DNA of 64,000 bases from Bacteroidaceae bacterium (GCA_017555875.1 JAFZFN010000014.1:1-64000); one strand, 5' to 3'; shown: positions 16,646-24,743, counted from the first letter of the stretch. Program-made: numbers and translations. The notes: a model not told the origin generated them from the sequence alone.

Positions 16646-17371
16646 ATGAAAGTAACACTTATCAATCGTCAACTGCGCAAGATGCTCAGCGCCTTTGGCT
16701 CCCTCACCCGTTTTGAGCGCATGCTTTGGATGTCGTCGATGGCCGTAGTGGCATTGTCGTATCTGCTGTCTCCGCAAGGTGATGCCCTCTCGCTTGCGGC
16801 TTCGCTCGTGGGCGTCACCTCGCTCATCTTCATCGCCAAGGGGTATGTAATAGGGCAGGTGCTGGTAGTGGTCTTTGCCATCCTCTATGGTATCGCCTCC
16901 TATCATCAGCGCTTCTATGGCGAGGTCATCACCTACTTGGGCATGACGGGCCCCATAGCCGTAGCAGCCATCGTGTCGTGGCTACGCCATCCGTTCGAGG
17001 GCAGTGCCGAGGTGCAGGTCGCCCATACGACTCCCCGTAAGTGGCTGCAGGTGGTGGTGCTCACGCTGCTCGTCACCTTCACCTTCTACTTTATCCTCCG
17101 TGCCTTGGGCACCGCCAGCCTGTGGGTGAGCACGCTCTCCGTAGCCACCAGCTTCAGTGCCTCGTACCTCACCTATCTGCGCAGCCCCTACTACGGGATC
17201 GGCTATGGTGCCAACGATGTCGTACTCATCGTGCTTTGGGCCATCGCTTCGGCCGACGATCTCGCTTATCTCCCCATGGTGGCCTGCTTCGTCATGTTCC
17301 TTGCCAACGATATCTACGGCTTTATCAATTGGCGACGGATGCGACGCAGGCAGCAAGAGCATACGCATTAG
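16646..17371 (+). CDS. pnuC: PnuC-family vitamin (nicotinamide riboside) transporter
   Basis: A 241-residue protein with seven or eight helices. The PnuC core is seen as SLAASLVGVTSLIFIAKGYV, FAILYGIASYHQRFYGE, and the C-terminal NDVVLIVLWAIASADDLAYL with FLANDIYGFINWRRM; the final NDxYGxxNW motif is the family hallmark. PnuC proteins let nicotinamide riboside enter by facilitated diffusion, trapped by phosphorylation; related PnuT and PnuX carry thiamine and riboflavin. No thiamine gene is adjacent, and pncB lies 11 kb away, so an NAD-precursor role is likely but not proven. The leader holds a switch-like structure. Confidence 0.9.
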   Translation: MKVTLINRQLRKMLSAFGSLTRFERMLWMSSMAVVALSYLLSPQGDALSLAASLVGVTSLIFIAKGYVIGQVLVVVFAILYGIASYHQRFYGEVITYLGMTGPIAVAAIVSWLRHPFEGSAEVQVAHTTPRKWLQVVVLTLLVTFTFYFILRALGTASLWVSTLSVATSFSASYLTYLRSPYYGIGYGANDVVLIVLWAIASADDLAYLPMVACFVMFLANDIYGFINWRRMRRRQQEHTH

Positions 17372-17410
17372 AGAAACGGGGGGATTCGTGGATGAGACTA
17401 AAATTCCGAA

Positions 17411-17875
17411 TTACTCCTTATTAACGATTCCCTGTACATCTTCAGGTTGTAAGGTGCCGGAGAATATCATCACCACGAACTCATCGTCGGTGCTATCCAC
17501 TACCAGCACATATTCGGAGCGGTCATCCTTCTGCTCTTTCATATAGATTGTCACCTTCTGCCCGTCTTCCTTGACGCGCATCAGCTCCTCGTAGCCCTCC
17601 TTCTTGTTGATGAAGGCTGTTTCCTTGCGTAGTGCCTCCATTATTTGAGGCTCTTCTGTAGTGAGGATATACAATCCGTCGAGTTTCTTGATGATTCCGC
17701 TCATGTCCACATCGTCGCTCTCAATGGGCAATCCTTGTATGAACTTGAACATAGCCTTAGATACATATACCGAGGTCACACCCTCCATATCTGCGTATTT
17801 GTCGAAATAGTCGTGCTGCGCATGGGCTGCAAATGCAGTGATGGCAATGAGCACCGATAAAATGAATCGTTTCAT
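17411..17875 (-). CDS. DUF4252 protein, last gene of the sigma operon
   Basis: A 154-residue exported protein. Residues 1-19 are a signal peptide ending AAHAQ. The mature part matches DUF4252: DKYADMEGVTSVYVSKAMF, an inner segment DGLYILTTEEPQIMEALRKE, and the C-terminal YVLVVDSTDDEFVVMIFSG. This Bacteroidota family of unknown function is regularly found with ECF sigma/anti-sigma pairs. It is the last gene of a reverse-strand set (DUF4252, sigma, anti-sigma, DUF4252). It may be an envelope sensor or an effector of the sigma factor; that is inference. Confidence 0.9.
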   Translation of the reverse strand: MKRFILSVLIAITAFAAHAQHDYFDKYADMEGVTSVYVSKAMFKFIQGLPIESDDVDMSGIIKKLDGLYILTTEEPQIMEALRKETAFINKKEGYEELMRVKEDGQKVTIYMKEQKDDRSEYVLVVDSTDDEFVVMIFSGTLQPEDVQGIVNKE

Positions 17876-17890
17876 ATCGTTCGTTGTTTT

Positions 17891-18415
17891 TTAATTGTCA
17901 TTATTGTATGTTGTCAGTTTTTCGAGTTGATGGGTCACAGTCTGCTCTATCTGCTCGCTGGTCTCTACGGCCATCGCAACATAGTCTGTACCCTTATTCA
18001 GAGCCGCAGAGAAGGTTAGCAAAGCCTCACGTGTGGCAGCATAGGCCTCCTCAGGTGTATCGAAGGTGTCGCGCGGACTACCCAGTCTGCCCAACTGCAG
18101 ACCTATCCCTACAATGAATATCGCACAAGCCGCAATGCTTGCCGCTCTCCACAGACGCACGGTGAGTGCACGCCGCTTTGCGCGACTCTCCTCAGCTGCC
18201 CACTCATCAATCTGGCGCGACAGGCGCTCCATTGCTTCCGTGTGGTCGGGCTGTTGCACTGCACCTTGCAGGGTAAGTATCACCTGCTTGTCACGCTCCA
18301 GATGCTCGGGCACCTCGGTCACCATCAGCAGTCGCACCAGCTCACGCTCTTCGTCTGCGCTCAGTGAAGCATCGAAGTAGCGCTCTATCTGTTGTTCCAG
18401 TCTCTTGGCATCCAT
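17891..18415 (-). CDS. putative membrane anti-sigma factor
   Basis: A 174-residue protein with one transmembrane helix (about 87-106, ASIAACAIFIVGIGLQLG). The cytosolic N-terminal part is charged and helical (QQIERYFDASLSADEERELV), typical of the anti-sigma docking region of Bacteroidota regulators; about 65 residues follow the helix and would be periplasmic. It lies 22 bp downstream of an ECF sigma gene, the usual place for its inhibitor. Family assignment rests on topology and context, as the sequence itself has no strong hallmark. Confidence 0.75.
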   Translation of the reverse strand: MDAKRLEQQIERYFDASLSADEERELVRLLMVTEVPEHLERDKQVILTLQGAVQQPDHTEAMERLSRQIDEWAAEESRAKRRALTVRLWRAASIAACAIFIVGIGLQLGRLGSPRDTFDTPEEAYAATREALLTFSAALNKGTDYVAMAVETSEQIEQTVTHQLEKLTTYNNDN

Positions 18416-18437
18416 ATCGTATACCTTTTATATAGGG

Positions 18438-18935
18438 TTATAGTCTCTTGAATCTCTCTCGTATAGTCCTTCGGGCACGGCTCAGCAGCATCCTTATATT
18501 TACGGCCGTCAGTCCCGTCTGCTCCGCTATCTCCTCGAAGCTGCAATCCTCCATATCGCGTAGGGTGATCACCTGTTGCTGATGCTCGGGCAATGTCTCG
18601 ATTATCTGTTTTACCTGCTCCACTGCATCGTGCCTCTCCACCTGTGCCTCCACGTCATCGGTCGCAGCAAGCATTGTTGGCACCTCGTCCACATCTGCCT
18701 TTTCCATCTCAGCCATGCGCAAGCGATCTATGCACATATTCTTTGTCAGCGTCACGCAATAGGCCTCTACGTCTTGCACGTCGGGCAACGCATCGCGCTT
18801 GCTCCACAACTTCATATACACCTCCTGCACCATGTCTTCGGCATCCTCGGCATTGCCGAGCAAGCGCAAAGCCACGCGCTGGAGCCGTGGGTAGAGTGGC
18901 AATAACAGTTGCTTGAATAGGGAGGCAGGCATCAT
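18438..18935 (-). CDS. ECF-type RNA polymerase sigma factor
   Basis: A 165-residue sigma-70 family protein of normal ECF length. Region 2 is at about 10-75 (LYPRLQRVALRLLGNAEDAEDMVQEVYMKLW, with the DAEDxVQEV helix that contacts core polymerase); region 4 is about 105-160 (LPEHQQQVITLRDMEDCSFE, then the EIAEQTGLTAVNIRMLLSRARRT recognition helix). It directs polymerase to a small regulon, probably including its own operon. The DUF4252 gene precedes it by 15 bp and the anti-sigma follows. Confidence 0.95.
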   Translation of the reverse strand: MMPASLFKQLLLPLYPRLQRVALRLLGNAEDAEDMVQEVYMKLWSKRDALPDVQDVEAYCVTLTKNMCIDRLRMAEMEKADVDEVPTMLAATDDVEAQVERHDAVEQVKQIIETLPEHQQQVITLRDMEDCSFEEIAEQTGLTAVNIRMLLSRARRTIRERFKRL

Positions 18936-18950
18936 AGGTTCCCGACAGGT

Positions 18951-19436
18951 TTATTCGCCTGATACCAATGTTATGTTGTTCTCAGACATAGAAACATTAA
19001 GGTCATCCATCCTCAGGTTCCCTTTAATACGGATAAGAGCCGGCTCATTATCATCTCCGCTCACACCAATAAGTAGTTCCTTGATTTTTTCTCCTTTCAT
19101 CTTTCCCCACATCTTGACGCTACTGCCATCATCCTTTACCACAAGTAGCGGCTCGTATCCTTCCAGCTTGAGTTGCTCCATTTTTGCAGCGAAGCGCTCT
19201 TGCACCTGCTGTGAGCAATCGGAGAGATCCAATACCCGTATCGAACTGATATGACGGATTACTCTGCCAGCCTCGTCATCGGCAAATAGCCCAACCAATT
19301 TCACCGGTAGCCAAGGAACTTTTACACACACGGCATCCTCTTCGCTGCGAAACTCTCTGATGATTCCGTCCACCGTCTGTGCCTGGCTCATCTGAACTCC
19401 GAGTATGAGGACCATTGTTACAATAATCTTTTTCAT
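18951..19436 (-). CDS. DUF4252 protein, first gene of the sigma operon
   Basis: A 161-residue exported protein (second of two adjacent Met taken). A signal peptide ends near QMSQAQ. DUF4252-like pattern: RVLDLSDCSQQVQERFAAKM, GYEPLLVVKDDGSSVKMWGKM, then a hydrophobic IKELLIGVSGDDNEPALIRIKGN strand pair. It shares only distant similarity with the paralogue at the other end of the operon. Gene order here (DUF4252, sigma, anti-sigma, DUF4252) suggests the two exported proteins act on each side of one envelope signalling route. A -7 box lies 68 bp upstream. Confidence 0.85.
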   Translation of the reverse strand: MKKIIVTMVLILGVQMSQAQTVDGIIREFRSEEDAVCVKVPWLPVKLVGLFADDEAGRVIRHISSIRVLDLSDCSQQVQERFAAKMEQLKLEGYEPLLVVKDDGSSVKMWGKMKGEKIKELLIGVSGDDNEPALIRIKGNLRMDDLNVSMSENNITLVSGE

Positions 19437-19503
19437 CATCCTTTTATTTGTATTGTTATGTTTGTCTTCACTTATACAGACGAGTCGAACTGACGTTTTG
19501 TGA

Positions 19504-19511
19504 CAAAAATA
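19504..19511 (-). promoter_or_regulatory. -7 element of the sigma operon
   Basis: Reverse-strand TATTTTTG, 68 bp before the first gene of the DUF4252-sigma set. A sigma-specific second promoter cannot be told from sequence alone. Confidence 0.4.
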
Positions 19512-19641
19512 ATCCTATTTTTTCATTCGGGCAACAATAATATCCCCTTAGTACAGCCCTATTTTCCACTATTCTCTTCAACTATTTCTATTGTTTGAGA
19601 ATGTAAAAATAGAAAGTTTGCAAGATAAAATGTAAAATTTA

Positions 19642-19672
19642 TTTGTCATTAAGAAAAGTTTACTTATCTTTG
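19642..19672 (+). promoter_or_regulatory. promoter of the membrane protein/XRE/ogt set
   Basis: TTTG (19642-19645), 19 bp, TATCTTTG (19665-19672). A close consensus match. Confidence 0.75.
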
Positions 19673-19681
19673 CAGCGTGAA

Positions 19682-19693
19682 TCTTACGTAAGA
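19682..19693 (+). promoter_or_regulatory. 12-nt palindrome at the transcription start: candidate operator
   Basis: TCTTACGTAAGA begins 9 bp after the -7 box and would overlap the start of the transcript. The operon encodes an XRE repressor, so autoregulation through this site is plausible. Confidence 0.45.
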
Positions 19694-19732
19694 GAGTTTT
19701 ATTAAATGTACAACCTCAAAAAAGTAAATGCT

Positions 19733-20188
19733 ATGAAGAAAAGTTATTTGTTGCCCGTAGGCTTTAAGAAAGTTGGGCTTTGGATGGTGGTGCCGTTTTT
19801 GGTACTCAGTGTGCTTTGCATGTGCAGCGACGTGCTTGTGAATGTTGGCATCAATGCCACGGTGCCGGCTGTAATCAGCCATGAAGGTTGGTTCTGTATG
19901 ACAGAGACTTCCCTTATCGAAGAGATTACGATGCTCGGCCTCCTCGCTTCGCTTGTATTCATCGCCCTTTCGCGTGAGCAAGACGAGGATGAGATGACAG
20001 CGCATATCCGTATGCAGTCGTTCGTGTGGAGCACCTGGGCTACATCTATTGTTTTGGCGCTGGGCATACTCTTTGTCTATGATTTGGAGTTCCTCACCTT
20101 TATGTTCTTGACAATGTATCTCTACCTGATGCTGTACATCGTGAAATTTAACCTCGCCATGCATCGCGAGAGAAAGGAGCAAAGATGA
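19733..20188 (+). CDS. small four-helix membrane protein paired with an XRE regulator
   Basis: Start taken at the ATG at 19733 (MKKSYLLPVGFKKVG, 151 residues). Four hydrophobic segments are visible: WMVVPFLVLSVLCMC, EITMLGLLASLVFIAL, ATSIVLALGILFVYDL and FMFLTMYLYLMLYIV, with a charged REQDEDEM loop between helices 2 and 3. The stop overlaps the next gene's ATG by 4 bp (ATGA). No family name is certain, though the arrangement mirrors DUF2975/XRE pairs such as the one at 26.3-27.0 kb. Perhaps it senses the membrane and modulates the regulator; that is inference. Confidence 0.75.
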   Translation: MKKSYLLPVGFKKVGLWMVVPFLVLSVLCMCSDVLVNVGINATVPAVISHEGWFCMTETSLIEEITMLGLLASLVFIALSREQDEDEMTAHIRMQSFVWSTWATSIVLALGILFVYDLEFLTFMFLTMYLYLMLYIVKFNLAMHRERKEQR

Positions 20189-20385
20189 AGAACACCATCC
20201 GCGTAGAGCGTGCCATCAAGGATATTACGCAACAGGACCTTGCCGTGGCAGTAGGCGTGAGCCGTCAGACCATCAATTCCATCGAGGCAGCCCGCTATGT
20301 GCCTTCTACTGTATTGGCACTGAAGATTGCCCGTTACTTCGGGAAGACTGTTGACGAAATCTTCACCCTTGAAGAGGAAGACTGA
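20185..20385 (+). CDS. XRE-family transcriptional regulator
   Basis: A 66-residue protein that is a bare Cro/C1-type helix-turn-helix: ITQQDLAVAVGVSRQTINSI is the HTH, followed by RYVPSTVLALKIARYFGKTV and an acidic end (DEIFTLEEED). It binds DNA as a dimer and probably represses its own operon at the palindrome at 19682-19693. It is translationally coupled to the membrane protein gene upstream (4-bp overlap) and followed after 5 bp by ogt. Confidence 0.92.
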   Translation: MKNTIRVERAIKDITQQDLAVAVGVSRQTINSIEAARYVPSTVLALKIARYFGKTVDEIFTLEEED

Positions 20386-20390
20386 AGTCC

Positions 20391-20837
20391 ATGACATACA
20401 CCTTCAACACTCCCATCGGAGCCGTCCGTCTCACTGAAGAGGGCGGCTCCATCATACGCATCGAGCTCACCGACGCTGCTGGCACATTCTCTGCGCCCAC
20501 TCCCCTGTTGCGTGAGGCGGAGCATCAGATCACAGCATTCCTACGTGGTGAGCGTCGCCAGCTGGACTTCCCCATCCGTATGGTGGGCACTCTCTTCCAA
20601 CAACGCGTGTGGCGAGCATTGCAGCAGATACCCTATGGCACTACACGCACCTACGGAGCCATAGCCACCGCCATAGGCAACCCCCGAGCAAGCCGCGCCG
20701 TGGGCATGGCCTGCAACAAGAATCCCCTGCTACTCATCGTCCCCTGCCATCGCGTTGTCGGAGCCAATGGTAAACTTGTTGGCTTTGCCTATGGCACTGA
20801 GGCCAAGCGGTGGTTGCTGGAGTTGGAAGTTAAATAA
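20391..20837 (+). CDS. ogt: methylated-DNA--protein-cysteine S-methyltransferase
   Basis: A 148-residue O6-alkylguanine-DNA alkyltransferase. The active-site motif LIVPCHRVVG is present with acceptor Cys119; the DNA-binding wing-helix reads TRTYGAIATAIGNPRASRAV, with the arginine finger in the ASRAVG segment. It removes alkyl groups from O6-guanine (and O4-thymine) by transferring them irreversibly to the cysteine. The gene follows an XRE regulator with a 5-bp gap, so it may share that operon's control, which is an unusual association. Confidence 0.96.
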   Translation: MTYTFNTPIGAVRLTEEGGSIIRIELTDAAGTFSAPTPLLREAEHQITAFLRGERRQLDFPIRMVGTLFQQRVWRALQQIPYGTTRTYGAIATAIGNPRASRAVGMACNKNPLLLIVPCHRVVGANGKLVGFAYGTEAKRWLLELEVK

Positions 20838-20851
20838 TAAATTTCTAAAGT

Positions 20852-20883
20852 GTTGTAATCCTTTACTTTTTCTTTTATCTTTG
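20852..20883 (+). promoter_or_regulatory. promoter of the DUF3784 gene
   Basis: GTTG (20852-20855), 20 bp, TATCTTTG (20876-20883), 20 bp before the ATG at 20904. Confidence 0.6.
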
Positions 20884-20903
20884 CCCAATAAATCCCCTAT
20901 TCT

Positions 20904-21248
20904 ATGAAAAACTTCCTTGTGATACTACTCTTGATTGTCGTTATCGCCCTTCTAAATACACTTATCGGCGGTGCAGCGGGTCAGGCTTTGGCGAGCCTGT
21001 TTGTGGCGATTGTCCTTTTTGTAGGTAAAGGCGACTTCTTGATTGCGGGCTACAACACCGCCAGCAAAGAGGCGAAGGAGAAATGCAACATCAAGCGCTT
21101 GCGCCTAATCATGGGGTCTTGTTTTATCTTATTGGGTGCTCTCTTGGTCTTCATGGATACCATCGGCCTCGGCCTATTTATGGCCGCCACGCTATTGCTG
21201 GTTATAATGACCATAATCTTGGCCAACACTTGGGCTATGAAGAAATAG
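20904..21248 (+). CDS. DUF3784 small membrane protein
   Basis: A 114-residue protein with three or four hydrophobic segments. The family hallmark is the cytosolic loop FLIAGYNTASKEAKEKCN with IKRLRLIMGSCFILLG after it, typical of DUF3784 proteins of Firmicutes and Bacteroidota. Function is unknown. Monocistronic with its own promoter; a long gene-free region follows. Confidence 0.8.
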   Translation: MKNFLVILLLIVVIALLNTLIGGAAGQALASLFVAIVLFVGKGDFLIAGYNTASKEAKEKCNIKRLRLIMGSCFILLGALLVFMDTIGLGLFMAATLLLVIMTIILANTWAMKK

Positions 21249-21758
21249 ACTCAAACGTTTCTGTTTGCAATCACCTTCCATTTCTTCATTGAGTCTATGA
21301 TAGAAACAGATAGATAAGAACCACTATAGTATCCGTTAAGCGGCTTTTTGCGAGTTAACGACTACTATTGTATCTGTTATGTGAAGTGAATGATTTCGTT
21401 CACAGCTTAATTTTACGTCCACTTTCTACCTATTTTCTCTGCTCATTAAAGAGATTTATCGGGGAGGAGCCTGTGACGAAGTCGCAAGAGAGGCTTGATA
21501 CGTCAGTTTTAGCAGTTACAAACTGCAATTTGTTCAGCTCCAAACTAAAGTTTGCAGGGCTCCAAATTAGAGTTTTTATTAAGAGAAACTGCAGTTTGGA
21601 TATAGTCAAACTATCTCAAACAACCTTTTGTCATTGCCTTTCCCTTCGGCCGGCGACCTGAAGGTTCTGACGACCTAAAGGGAGGAAGAATCTCGCGCAG
21701 TACTATGCGAGCTGCCTCGTTCTACTGAGCATGACAAGTGCAATGAATAATTTTCAGA
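21249..21758. other. 510-bp gene-free region with minisatellite and degenerate repeat
   Basis: No credible gene. It holds the 22-bp tandem repeat (separate entry) and, at 21639-21735, a stretch with GGCCGGCGACC and GAATCTCGCGCAGTACTATGC-like blocks resembling degenerate intergenic repeats. A forward open frame of 97 codons across the repeat has no recognisable protein character. Confidence 0.5.
21497..21606. repeat. 22-bp tandem repeat with a palindromic core
   Basis: Units start at 21519, 21541, 21563 and 21585, exactly 22 bp apart, each opening with a 14-nt near-palindrome: CAAACTGCAATTTG, CAAACTAAAGTTTG, CAAATTAGAGTTTT, GAAACTGCAGTTTG. A weaker unit is at 21497. The rest of each unit varies. 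Confidence 0.75.
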
Positions 21759-22184
21759 TTACCACTGATGATCCATTTCGTAACCATCGAACTCCACCTC
21801 TTGCAGTGCGCCACATTCGGCTACAACGGTGCGGATAACCTCCTGATCGGCAGGTGCAATGGGGCGTTTCCCCTTGCGCATGTCATAATAGCCATTGCGC
21901 CCAAAGCATGCAATCAGTTTATGCATCACCATTTCCGACACGTTCACCGGCAGCGTACGCATCATCCGCACGAAGCCACGAGCATACTGTACCTTCTCGG
22001 CCGAGCGGAACATTGGGCACTCGCCCTCCATCTGTGCCAGATACGCGGGGCTTACAATCTGCCATCTCTCCACCTCGGCCGGCATCATCGTCACTGCTGC
22101 ATGGCGCAAACAGTTTGCCGCTTTCGGACAATCGCCCTTGATGCAGAGGGTATAGTTATTGGGGACTATGACTTGCTGTTTCAT
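21759..22184 (-). CDS. DUF6078 family protein
   Basis: Start taken at the ATG at 22184 (MKQQVIVPNNYTLCIKGDCP, 141 residues), which avoids overlap with the gene upstream. Cysteine-rich N-terminus (C-x4-C-x4-NC motif: CIKGDCPKAANCLRH), a CPMF motif in the middle and a C-terminal segment FGRNGYYDMRKGKRPI with HTH-like character. The pattern matches DUF6078 of Bacteroidales, whose role is unknown; the cysteines could bind metal. It follows an AAA ATPase gene by 20 bp in the same direction. Confidence 0.75.
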   Translation of the reverse strand: MKQQVIVPNNYTLCIKGDCPKAANCLRHAAVTMMPAEVERWQIVSPAYLAQMEGECPMFRSAEKVQYARGFVRMMRTLPVNVSEMVMHKLIACFGRNGYYDMRKGKRPIAPADQEVIRTVVAECGALQEVEFDGYEMDHQW

Positions 22185-22204
22185 ATTGTGTAAAGTTTTA
22201 GGGG

Positions 22205-23479
22205 TTATACTCTTAGTAGCCATTTATGAATGGGGATAACATCTATTCTCATACCATCCTGCTCTATCACAGACTCTTCGTGACGAGTAATGATGATTGC
22301 ATTCGCCACATCAAATACCGAGGCCAATTTGACAAGAGCCCTTACCTCTCGCTCTTGAGTGATAGAGTCGCTGATGCTATATGAAACCTGTATAGCCATC
22401 TTTTCGTTAGGGACATAGAAGTCCACCTCTATCCCTTTGTTGTAGAAATATACACCGTCCGACTCGCTCTCTCGATAGCGCTTGACGAGGTCTATGGCCA
22501 CGATATTCTCCAGCAATTGGGGTTCTGCTTCGACGAGAAAATTGTTGAGCAAGGCGTTGTCGAAGTAATAGCGCTTGCAGTTACTCGCTCTTTCGGCAAG
22601 CGAATCGATGTAGTTGGCAATGTCAAATGTCAGATAGGCATCGTTCATATAGCCGAGAAAGTCTGCTATGGTGTTGCGACCAACAGCATTTCCCGACGAC
22701 TTGACAATGTGCAGCAATCGAGTTTGTGTGGTAGGTTGCATTACGCATTCGGCAAGTTTTTTTGCCAGCAGACGTATGGCATTGCCATTGCGGATGTTGT
22801 TTCGGGCAACGATGTCGCCAAGCAGAATCTTCTGGTATAGCGAGTTTACCCATTCTCGTTTGTTGACCATACCAAAGCACTCGGCAAATCCTCCAAAATG
22901 CAAGTAGGTCTCCATTAACTTAGCGACCTTTGTCCGTGTGTCGGGATTATATTCCCAGTTCTTGTCTATCGCAACATCGTTCCAAGTGAGGTATTCCGCA
23001 AATGAAAAGGGGAAGACTTCGCGAACGATATATCGTCCCCCCAGCGTAGTGGCTATATCGTGGCTGAGCATACGCGCATTGCTTCCTGTGATGATGACAC
23101 GATACTTCGAGTCGGCAATCCTTCGAGCAAACTTCTCCCATCCCTCAATATTCTGTATCTCGTCCAGATAGATGAGAGGACGGGGATTGTCATACATCTC
23201 GGCATAACATTCCAAGAGCAAGCCAAGATCAGAGGCCTGCATATCGGCCACACGCTCATCCTCAAAGTTGATATACAGACAATCCTCTATTTTTATCTTC
23301 CCGGCTTCTATCTTCCGCTTAATATCTTGGAACATCTGGTAAGATTTACCAGCACGGCGAATACCCACAATGACATAACTTGCATTGTCGTCAAACTCGA
23401 TAGCCCGTTGTTGCAGTTCTATCCGCTCTATCTCTTGTTGCTTTTCAGCAATAAGTAACTTAATAATCTCTTTTTTCAT
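22205..23479 (-). CDS. ATPase with AAA_14 and DUF4143 domains
   Basis: A 424-residue protein (second Met taken; 426 from 23485). The N-terminal AAA_14 domain has Walker A IVGIRRAGKSYQMF, Walker B PLIYLDEIQNIEGWEKF and sensor ITGSNARMLS; the C-terminal DUF4143 domain is restriction-endonuclease-like (EVDFYVPNEKMAIQVSYSIS). Such P-loop proteins are common in gut Bacteroidales and archaea; the role is unclear, perhaps in DNA transactions or toxin-like functions. Its promoter overlaps the divergent region with the lipoprotein set. Confidence 0.92.
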   Translation of the reverse strand: MKKEIIKLLIAEKQQEIERIELQQRAIEFDDNASYVIVGIRRAGKSYQMFQDIKRKIEAGKIKIEDCLYINFEDERVADMQASDLGLLLECYAEMYDNPRPLIYLDEIQNIEGWEKFARRIADSKYRVIITGSNARMLSHDIATTLGGRYIVREVFPFSFAEYLTWNDVAIDKNWEYNPDTRTKVAKLMETYLHFGGFAECFGMVNKREWVNSLYQKILLGDIVARNNIRNGNAIRLLAKKLAECVMQPTTQTRLLHIVKSSGNAVGRNTIADFLGYMNDAYLTFDIANYIDSLAERASNCKRYYFDNALLNNFLVEAEPQLLENIVAIDLVKRYRESESDGVYFYNKGIEVDFYVPNEKMAIQVSYSISDSITQEREVRALVKLASVFDVANAIIITRHEESVIEQDGMRIDVIPIHKWLLRV

Positions 23480-23501
23480 AAGCATTGCTCTGTATGCAGT
23501 G

Positions 23502-23533
23502 CAAATATAAATAATTTATGCTCTCCATACAAA
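23502..23533 (-). promoter_or_regulatory. canonical promoter of the AAA_14 ATPase gene
   Basis: Reverse strand TTTG (23530-23533), 20 bp, TATATTTG (23502-23509). Confidence 0.75.
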
Positions 23534-23624
23534 GCATTGACGTTTTTTTTGTGTTTTTACTGATAATCCCTTACCGAAAAGCAAATATTCCGATGATAGT
23601 GTGCGGAGTATTGAAAAGTTTTAG

Positions 23625-23632
23625 TACATTTG
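23625..23632 (+). promoter_or_regulatory. -7 element of the three-gene exported set
   Basis: TACATTTG, 44 bp before the chosen start at 23677; it argues against the longer in-frame starts at 23518-23595. Confidence 0.5.
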
Positions 23633-23676
23633 TGGCGATGAGTCGAAAGACTTGTCAAGATAAACATGTCTACATT

Positions 23677-24126
23677 ATGGAATTCCTAACATGCTTTAAG
23701 AAACTTGTGACAATGGCTTTTGCAACCATATTATTAGCATCGTGCCATTCATATCTCTTTGATTGGGAGGTAACCCCAGAAGATGAAATAGTGCAGATAC
23801 CGAGAGAGGGAGGAATATATGGTTTTGCGGCATTTGAAGTCGAGTGTGTAGGTACAACGAGGGTGATTCGTCCCGGCGAGGCATACAAGTGCTATCGCTA
23901 TCGCCTTAATGTGGGAGACAACATCGGCAAGAGCGAACACGGTCGGGACTTTTCAATCACTTTCGAGGTTCCTGCCAATGAGAGCGGTATAGAACGCAAT
24001 GTGACGCTTGAAATATCAAAAGCAAAAGAGTTTCACCTCTCAATGGAAATGCACGGCAAAGCAGATTCGTCAGAGGACAATTGGGAAGAGTGGCAGACTG
24101 TATGGATAGGGGTACAGGCAAAATAA
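23677..24126 (+). CDS. hypothetical lipoprotein
   Basis: Start taken at 23677, giving MEFLTCFKKLVTMAFATILLAS and a lipobox L-A-S-C; about 149 residues. The mature part starts with an aromatic stretch (YLFDWEVTPEDEIVQIPREG), then beta-rich segments with an immunoglobulin-like rhythm (GGIYGFAAFEVECVG, FSITFEVPANESGIERNVTL), as in Bacteroidota BACON-like or surface proteins. No enzyme motif. First of three genes for exported small proteins in one direction. Confidence 0.7.
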   Translation: MEFLTCFKKLVTMAFATILLASCHSYLFDWEVTPEDEIVQIPREGGIYGFAAFEVECVGTTRVIRPGEAYKCYRYRLNVGDNIGKSEHGRDFSITFEVPANESGIERNVTLEISKAKEFHLSMEMHGKADSSEDNWEEWQTVWIGVQAK

Positions 24127-24152
24127 TTAGTATTCACCAAAACAAGAACATT

Positions 24153-24728
24153 ATGAAAAAGAACGTATTCAAAACTATTGCTTGTGCAGCCATTATGCTG
24201 TTCTCATTGACCTCTGTGCAAGCTCAAAGCATCAAGAAGAGCTTCTTGGCTGAGGGAAGAAAGAATTGGAAGTCGGAGGTTACGGTGCGTGGTAATCTGG
24301 GCATTTATGCTAGCGGATTTGCAGTGACAGGTGGTGTGCGCATCGATGAAAAGCGCACGTTGGGATTGATGGCAGGAAAGAATGTGAATGTATACACCGT
24401 CACTCATGGCTATACGGATGTCAATAGCTTTAGTGCTGCTCTATATGGCCGACGATACTTCCATTTGGGCGAACGCAAGATTGTCTCATTCTACAGCGAC
24501 TTGGCGTTGGGTACTGCTTTTGTCACAGATTTGGAAGGAGCGTACTGGGTTGACCCTGTAGATGGGGTTACAAAGAAGGAGGATATTAGTGTCGATAAGG
24601 GAGATGTGCAATTTTATCTCTCTTGGCAGCCCGGTATCAGAGTGCGTTGCTACAAGAATTTGCATATATTTCTCGGCCCCACGCTATCGTCACATTGCTT
24701 GGGCGTGCATCTCGGTATAGGTTTTTAA
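24153..24728 (+). CDS. putative small outer-membrane beta-barrel protein
   Basis: Start taken at the ATG at 24153 (MKKNVFKTIACAAIMLFSL, 191 residues), with a signal peptide ending SVQAQ. The mature chain is a series of alternating hydrophobic strands (SEVTVRGNLGIYASGFAVTGG, RTLGLMAGKNVNVYTV, FSFYSDLALGTAF-type, QFYLSWQPGIRVRCY, GVHLGIGF), ending in Phe as outer-membrane barrels do. About eight strands are expected. Function unknown; the partner lipoproteins on either side may bind it. Confidence 0.7.
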   Translation: MKKNVFKTIACAAIMLFSLTSVQAQSIKKSFLAEGRKNWKSEVTVRGNLGIYASGFAVTGGVRIDEKRTLGLMAGKNVNVYTVTHGYTDVNSFSAALYGRRYFHLGERKIVSFYSDLALGTAFVTDLEGAYWVDPVDGVTKKEDISVDKGDVQFYLSWQPGIRVRCYKNLHIFLGPTLSSHCLGVHLGIGF

Positions 24729-24743
24729 TATAACATTTCTACT

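Noticed and set aside
21497-21606. CRISPR array
   Set aside because: Repeats are only about 14 nt, spacers 8 nt, and no cas gene is near.
21368-21661. 97-codon forward frame in the 21.3-21.7 kb spacer
   Set aside because: It runs through the 22-bp repeat and has no protein-like composition or start signals.
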